Shown here: piece by piece, positions 15,039 through 18,654 of the stretch
How the letters are laid out: the number at the start of each line of letters is the position of its first letter
Numbering within the stretch: the first letter of the stretch is position 1
Origin: Myxococcales bacterium
GTDB lineage: Bacteria > Myxococcota_A > Bradymonadia > REDH01
Reading direction: 5' to 3'
Length of the DNA: 18,654 nt
Assembly: GCA_020633625.1 (NCBI GenBank)
Contig: JACKDJ010000050.1
Span: 1-18,654, forward strand
Program-made: the position numbers and the translations under genes
The notes under the pieces: generated by a model
What the model was told of the DNA's origin: nothing
Database searches by the model: none
Seen by the model: only the letters and a program-made list of their open reading frames with translations

Positions 15039-15056
15039 GGCCGGCACGCTCCGGCC
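15039..15056. other. hairpin downstream of the phosphorylase gene
   Basis: GGCCGG and CCGGCC with a 6-base loop, just after the stop codon. It has no T-tract; it may stabilise or attenuate the transcript between the two nucleoside genes. Confidence 0.35.
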
Positions 15057-15072
15057 GGAGGCGCGCTGCTCG

Positions 15073-15101
15073 TTGACGCGGGTCCACACGCGGCGCAGAG
15101 T
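15073..15101 (+). promoter_or_regulatory. weak candidate promoter for the transporter gene
   Basis: TTGACG at 15073-15078, 17 bases, then CAGAGT at 15096-15101 (3 of 6). The -35 matches those before other genes here, but the -10 is poor, so read-through from the phosphorylase gene is equally possible. Confidence 0.3.
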
Positions 15102-15132
15102 ACGGCACCCTCCCACACGGATCGGAGCCGCG

Positions 15133-16761
15133 ATGCGCCGTTCGTCTCTGCAAGGCATGCTGCGCCTGGGCGCGGTCGGATTCTTCACCGTCTTCGTCAC
15201 GCTCGCGGGCGTCGGCGCCATCGGGTCCGCGTGGTCCGCGGAGCCCGAGGTGGCGGCCGGCGATGGAGCCGAGGTCGGCGCAGCGGACGCCGCACCCGAG
15301 CGGATCGCGCTCGGCGCCGGATCGACCGACACCCCCGTCACGAGCCGGTTGATGTCGGCGCTCGGCATCTTCGGCTTCATCGGGATCGCGTGGGGCATGT
15401 CGACGAACCGCAAGGCGATCGACTGGCGGCTCGTCGCTATCGGGACGGGGCTCCAGCTCGCGTTCGCCGTGCTGATTCTGAAGACAGAGGTCGGCGCCGC
15501 CGGGTTTGCGCTGGTCGGCGGTGCGTTCGAGACGCTGCTCGGCTTCACGTCCGAGGGGAGCAAGCTGATCTTCGGGAGCTTCGTCGGCGGCGGCCAGGTC
15601 GATGGGGCGCTGATCAACTTTGCGTTCGCCGTCTTGCCGACGATCATCTTTTTCTCCGCGCTGATGGCGGTGCTCTACCACGCGGGCGTGATGCAGCTCG
15701 TCGTGAACGCGATCGCGGCGGTGATGCAGCGGACGATGCGGACGTCGGGGTCGGAGACGCTGAGCGCGGCGGGAAACATCTTCGTCGGGCAGACGGAGGC
15801 GCCGCTCCTGGTGCGGCCGTTCGTCGACAAGATGACTCTGTCGGAGCTGATGGCGGTGATGACGGGGGGGTTCGCGACGGTCGCGGGCGGCGTGATGGCC
15901 AGCTACATCCAGTTCCTTAGCCCGTACTTCACGAACATCGCGGGGCACCTGATGGCGGCGTCGGTCATGTCGGCCCCGGCGGCGCTCGTCATCGCCAAGA
16001 TCATGGTCCCGGAGACCGAGGAGTCAGAGACGCGGGGCGGCGCGCGGATCGGTGTCGAGCGGCTCGACGCGAACATCGTCGACGCGGCAGCGCGCGGGGC
16101 GTCGGAGGGGATGACGCTCGCGCTGAACGTTGCTGCGATGCTGTTGGCGTTCGTCGCGTTGGTCGCGGCGCTGAACTACGTGATCGCGCTGCCGTCGTAC
16201 GTCCAGCACGGCGCCGCGCTGCGTTCGTTGCTGACGCAGGTCGCCGCCTCGGGGGCGTCGCTTCCGGCGGAGCTCGCGGCGCGGTGCGATGTCACGGCAG
16301 GTGCGGTGGTTCGGCTCGCGGACCGCGCGGGGTGCATCGCGGACGTGACGGCCGCGGTACCGTCCCCGCCGGAGGTGTCGGTGGCCGACGTGTTCAGCCT
16401 GCAGCGGCTGTTCGGCTATGTCTTCTGGCCGATCGCGCTGTTGATGGGCGTACCGCCGAGCGAGTGCTCCGCGGTGGGCGCGCTGTTGGGGACGAAGATG
16501 GCGCTCAACGAGTTCGTTGCGTACTTGGGTCTCGTGGACGCGATGCAGGGGCCTTCGGCGCTGTCGCCGCGGTCGGGCCTGATCACGGCGTACGCGCTGT
16601 GCGGGTTTGCGAACTTCGGGTCGATCGGGATCCAGATCGGCGGCATCGGGGGGCTGGCGCCGTCGCGTCGTCGCGATCTCGCCAAGCTGGGCCTGCGGGC
16701 GATGGTGGCGGGCTCGCTGGCGGCCTTCATGACGGCGACGATCGCGGGCGTCTTGCTCTGA
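15133..16761 (+). CDS. nupC: concentrative nucleoside transporter (NupC/CNT family)
   Basis: A 542-aa inner-membrane, ion-coupled nucleoside importer. Family motifs: GQTEAPLLVRPF (Gly219-Gln-Thr-Glu222, the first re-entrant-loop motif contacting the base), NEFVAYLG (Asn459-Glu460) and CGFANFGSIGIQIGG (Asn494, Ser497, ribose-side contacts by analogy with Vibrio CNT). Many hydrophobic helices are visible from about residue 74. Two oddities are noted. The N-terminus has an extra signal-like hydrophobic segment (about 10-35, ending AWSA) plus a 38-residue Ala/Asp/Glu linker. A loop of about 60 residues (about 356-416) with Cys385 and Cys401 is inserted between two membrane helices, where most bacterial relatives have a short turn. 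GGAG at 15124-15127 serves ATG 15133. It supplies substrate to the upstream phosphorylase. Confidence 0.95.
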   Translation: MRRSSLQGMLRLGAVGFFTVFVTLAGVGAIGSAWSAEPEVAAGDGAEVGAADAAPERIALGAGSTDTPVTSRLMSALGIFGFIGIAWGMSTNRKAIDWRLVAIGTGLQLAFAVLILKTEVGAAGFALVGGAFETLLGFTSEGSKLIFGSFVGGGQVDGALINFAFAVLPTIIFFSALMAVLYHAGVMQLVVNAIAAVMQRTMRTSGSETLSAAGNIFVGQTEAPLLVRPFVDKMTLSELMAVMTGGFATVAGGVMASYIQFLSPYFTNIAGHLMAASVMSAPAALVIAKIMVPETEESETRGGARIGVERLDANIVDAAARGASEGMTLALNVAAMLLAFVALVAALNYVIALPSYVQHGAALRSLLTQVAASGASLPAELAARCDVTAGAVVRLADRAGCIADVTAAVPSPPEVSVADVFSLQRLFGYVFWPIALLMGVPPSECSAVGALLGTKMALNEFVAYLGLVDAMQGPSALSPRSGLITAYALCGFANFGSIGIQIGGIGGLAPSRRRDLAKLGLRAMVAGSLAAFMTATIAGVLL

Positions 16762-16772
16762 CGCGTGCGCGA

Positions 16773-16790
16773 GCGGCGTTGGGGCGCCGC
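16773..16790. terminator. possible weak terminator hairpin after nupC
   Basis: GCGGCG and CGCCGC with a 6-base loop (a T-G pair can extend the stem), 11 bases after the stop. No T-tract follows. Confidence 0.3.
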
Positions 16791-16839
16791 CCGGGAGGGC
16801 GAGGCAGCGGTGTGTGGCGCCCGGTGAGTGTGCCAGCGT

Positions 16840-16864
16840 GTCACATGGGGGGCGCAGATGTGAC
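16840..16864. promoter_or_regulatory. inverted repeat GTCACAT-N11-ATGTGAC
   Basis: A perfect 7-bp dyad with 18 bases between arm centres begins at the last base of the first TGCCARYGTG copy. It fits a dimeric regulator site. It is not the CRP consensus, which has the half-sites in the opposite order with a 6-base spacer. Confidence 0.4.
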
Positions 16865-16930
16865 GAATGCGGCAACATTTCGCTGGAAAGATCTTGTCTC
16901 TCTTGGTACAGATCTGCCAATGTGCGGTGT

Positions 16931-16950
16931 CTGTCCACTCCCCAGGACAG
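16931..16950 (+). other. leader hairpin CTGTCC-N8-GGACAG
   Basis: A perfect 6-bp stem with an 8-base loop lies directly before the third TGCCARYGTG copy. It could form in the leader RNA of the final gene. Confidence 0.35.
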
Positions 16951-16978
16951 TGCCAGTGTGAACCAGAGAGCGCCGAGG

Positions 16979-16998
16979 CGACGCCTGTGCAAGCGTCG
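16979..16998 (+). other. leader hairpin CGACGC-N8-GCGTCG
   Basis: A second perfect 6-bp stem with an 8-base loop lies 32 bases before the start codon of the final gene and 23 bases before its ribosome-binding site. Confidence 0.35.
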
Positions 16999-17030
16999 AG
17001 TAGGTGCGATCGTCGACGACCGGAGAAGCC

Positions 17031-18654
17031 ATGGTCGATTCAGGTCAGTTGTGGTTGCGGAAGAGCTGGCGAGGACTCCTCGCGCTCACCCTGCTCGCGG
17101 GGGTCGCGGGCTGTGAGGTGACGGACGATGCGACGGGCGCCGATGACGCCGCGCACCTTTCGGACGTCCAGGCCTCGCCGACCAGTGGCCCGCTGACCGT
17201 TGGACGGTTCGAGGGCTGGGCTGACCCGGAGACGGGTGAGTTCCAGATCGACATGGTTGACCCGGAGAACTGGCAGATCACGGACGCCGTCGACGAGCGA
17301 GGGCTCCGCGTGGCGCGCCAGGGTCTGTACTGCGACAACGTGCGCGTCGACAGCCGCGGGCAGGAGCACGCGGTGACGCTCGGCACCGTGGTCGGCTCGA
17401 TCGGGACGACGGTCTCGGCGTGCATTCCGCCGATCGGGATCGCGAACTGGGGTGCGCTCGTCTACAACGACGGCGGCGCGTTCTGTGCGGACATCCGCGC
17501 AACGAACCGGATCCACGCGACGATGTCGTGGTTGAGCGCTCAGATCGACACGATCACGGCGGGCGCCGAGGGCTACGAGTACTCGACGGACACCCCGTCT
17601 CCGTGCTGCGGAACGGGCGCGAACACGAGCCTGTACCCGGACGGGCCGGGCAAGCCGACCGCGCTGACGGGCGGCCTGTGGCTGTTCGGCGACGTCGCGT
17701 TCGAGGGCCAGTCCACGGTGAAGTGGGTGTTCCGGAACTCCGGTACGCCGTTCCGCTTCAGCGGTCGCCTGGTCGCGCTGTTCACCGAGACGGAGAACGG
17801 CGAAGACGACGACTGCGACGGCGTCGTCGACAACGGGCTCGGGATCTTCGCGGACGGCGCGGACTGCGCGGTGAACGCCGACTGTCTGAGCGGTCTCTGC
17901 GATGGGGGCGTCTGCGCCGACTCGTGTCCGAGCGACCAGTATGGGCTCGATTGCTCGGGCGTCTGCCCTGACTGTGGTTTCGGCTCCTGCAACGACGGGC
18001 TCCTTGGTGACGGCAGCTGTGAGTGCGACCCGGGTCGCGGCGGCCCGTTCTGTGACGCGTGCGAGCCCGGCTACTACGACGTGACGTGCCTCCCATGCCC
18101 CGCATGCGAGAACGGCGGCGTCTGTGAGGACGGCGTGCTTGGCGACGGACACTGCGAGTGCCCCGTCGGCGTACACGGCACGCTCTGCGAGGCGACCTGC
18201 TCCGACGGTCAGCAGAACGGCGACGAGGTTAGCGTCGACTGCGGTGGCGCGACTTGCGAGCCCTGCCAGTGCACGGACGGCGTCCGCAACGGCGACGAGG
18301 TGGCGGTCGACTGTGGTGGCACGGTCTGTGACGCGTGCGTCCCGAACACCGACCCGCTGACCGGCAACGTGCTCGTTTTCGAGTGGCTCTCCGCGACGCG
18401 CGCGGCTGACGCCGCGACGGCGGCGGGGCTCACCGTCACAACCACGACGTTCCACAGCTCGTTCAACGCGGCGCTGACGAACGGCACCGCGTGGGATCTC
18501 GTCGTGTACGACAACCCGACGACGACGATGGACGCGACGACGCGCACCAACCTGATCAACTGGATCAACGGCGGCGGTAAGCTGGTGCTCGGCTACTGGG
18601 ACCTCTCCAACGAGCCCGCGATCACGAATGCGATCTTCCCGGCGTGGGTCGCGA
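17031..18654 (+). CDS. mosaic lipoprotein with EGF-like and DCGG repeats, C-terminus missing
   Basis: The frame is open from ATG 17031 (GGAG at 17022-17025) to the window edge, 541 codons so far. The signal QLWLRKSWRGLLALTLLAGVAGC gives lipid Cys28. Residues about 50-255 form a beta-rich domain of unknown type (FEGWADPETGEFQIDMVDP, then LWLFGDVAFEGQSTVKWVFRN). Residues 257-269 are GEDDDCDGVVDNG, a short Asp/Cys motif common in myxobacterial surface proteins and thought to bind metal. About 279-389 are EGF/laminin-like Cys-rich units (CDPGRGGPFCDACEPGYYD, CECPVGVHGTLCE). Two repeats of the C-DG-xx-NGDE-VDCGG type follow at 390-411 and 413-434. From about 441 an alpha/beta domain begins (NVLVFEWLSATRAADAA, WDLVVYDNP, GGKLVLGYWDL), like ThuA or class I amidotransferase folds. 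It is probably a surface adhesin or structural protein. Confidence 0.88.
   Translation, partial: MVDSGQLWLRKSWRGLLALTLLAGVAGCEVTDDATGADDAAHLSDVQASPTSGPLTVGRFEGWADPETGEFQIDMVDPENWQITDAVDERGLRVARQGLYCDNVRVDSRGQEHAVTLGTVVGSIGTTVSACIPPIGIANWGALVYNDGGAFCADIRATNRIHATMSWLSAQIDTITAGAEGYEYSTDTPSPCCGTGANTSLYPDGPGKPTALTGGLWLFGDVAFEGQSTVKWVFRNSGTPFRFSGRLVALFTETENGEDDDCDGVVDNGLGIFADGADCAVNADCLSGLCDGGVCADSCPSDQYGLDCSGVCPDCGFGSCNDGLLGDGSCECDPGRGGPFCDACEPGYYDVTCLPCPACENGGVCEDGVLGDGHCECPVGVHGTLCEATCSDGQQNGDEVSVDCGGATCEPCQCTDGVRNGDEVAVDCGGTVCDACVPNTDPLTGNVLVFEWLSATRAADAATAAGLTVTTTTFHSSFNAALTNGTAWDLVVYDNPTTTMDATTRTNLINWINGGGKLVLGYWDLSNEPAITNAIFPAWVA

Larger units (their letters stand above)
16831..16960 (+). 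repeat. three TGCCARYGTG direct repeats in a leader region
   Basis: TGCCAGCGTG (16831-16840), TGCCAATGTG (16915-16924) and TGCCAGTGTG (16951-16960) share the form TGCCA-R-Y-GTG. Starts are 84 and 36 bases apart. They lie in the same orientation in the 269-base gap before the last gene, an A+T-richer patch than its surroundings. They may be binding sites for a regulator. Confidence 0.45.

Noticed and set aside
16840..16864. The dyad as a CRP site
   Set aside because: CRP half-sites are TGTGA-N6-TCACA; here the order is reversed and the spacer is 11 bases.

Overview
The window is strongly G+C-rich and gene-dense, with short intergenic gaps. It most resembles a myxobacterium or related deltaproteobacterium (Myxococcota, Bradymonadia or an uncultured neighbour). 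The clues are many secreted lipoproteins with Asp/Ala-rich linkers, Cys-rich repeats of the C-DG-x-NGDE-VDCGG type, a GEDDDCDG-VDNG motif, and a long MJ0042 zinc-ribbon protein. No RNA genes, CRISPR arrays, transposases or phage genes are visible. The taxonomic call is inference from protein style.

Left part (1-2415): the minus strand at the left edge holds the first 15 codons of topA (DNA topoisomerase I). Divergent from it is a cysteine-synthesis operon: cysK (O-acetylserine sulfhydrylase), cysE (serine O-acetyltransferase) and a 156-aa protein of unknown role, all coupled or overlapping.

Middle part (2416-11152): a YbjN-domain gene and a PspA/IM30-family gene probably share one promoter (TTGACG-N18-TATTGT). 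They are followed by a 926-aa zinc-ribbon/disordered/membrane/DUF3426-like protein with its own candidate promoter, and a repeat-containing soluble protein. Minus-strand positions 7474-7569 encode a possible 31-aa membrane peptide. rpsR (bS18) is followed by a lipoprotein gene that seems to start at CTG, using a ribosome-binding site inside the end of rpsR. rpmB (bL28) comes next, then a STAS-domain gene overlapping a lipoprotein gene. Two hairpins separate that lipoprotein from a convergent Tyr-rich lipoprotein gene.

Right part (11153-18654): an 834-aa Ig-like-domain lipoprotein gene on the minus strand diverges, over 69 bases, from a pyrimidine-nucleoside phosphorylase gene. A NupC-type nucleoside transporter gene follows, so these two form a nucleoside uptake and phosphorolysis pair. 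After a 269-base leader with three TGCCARYGTG repeats and several inverted repeats, the window ends inside a large mosaic lipoprotein with EGF-like and DCGG repeats and an alpha/beta domain.

Nothing here amounts to an obvious new defence or biosynthetic system. The best leads are the 31-aa minus-strand ORF, the CTG start after rpsR, the repeat-rich leader at 16831-16998, the STAS protein lacking the phospho-acceptor serine, and the unrecognised third gene of the cysteine operon.
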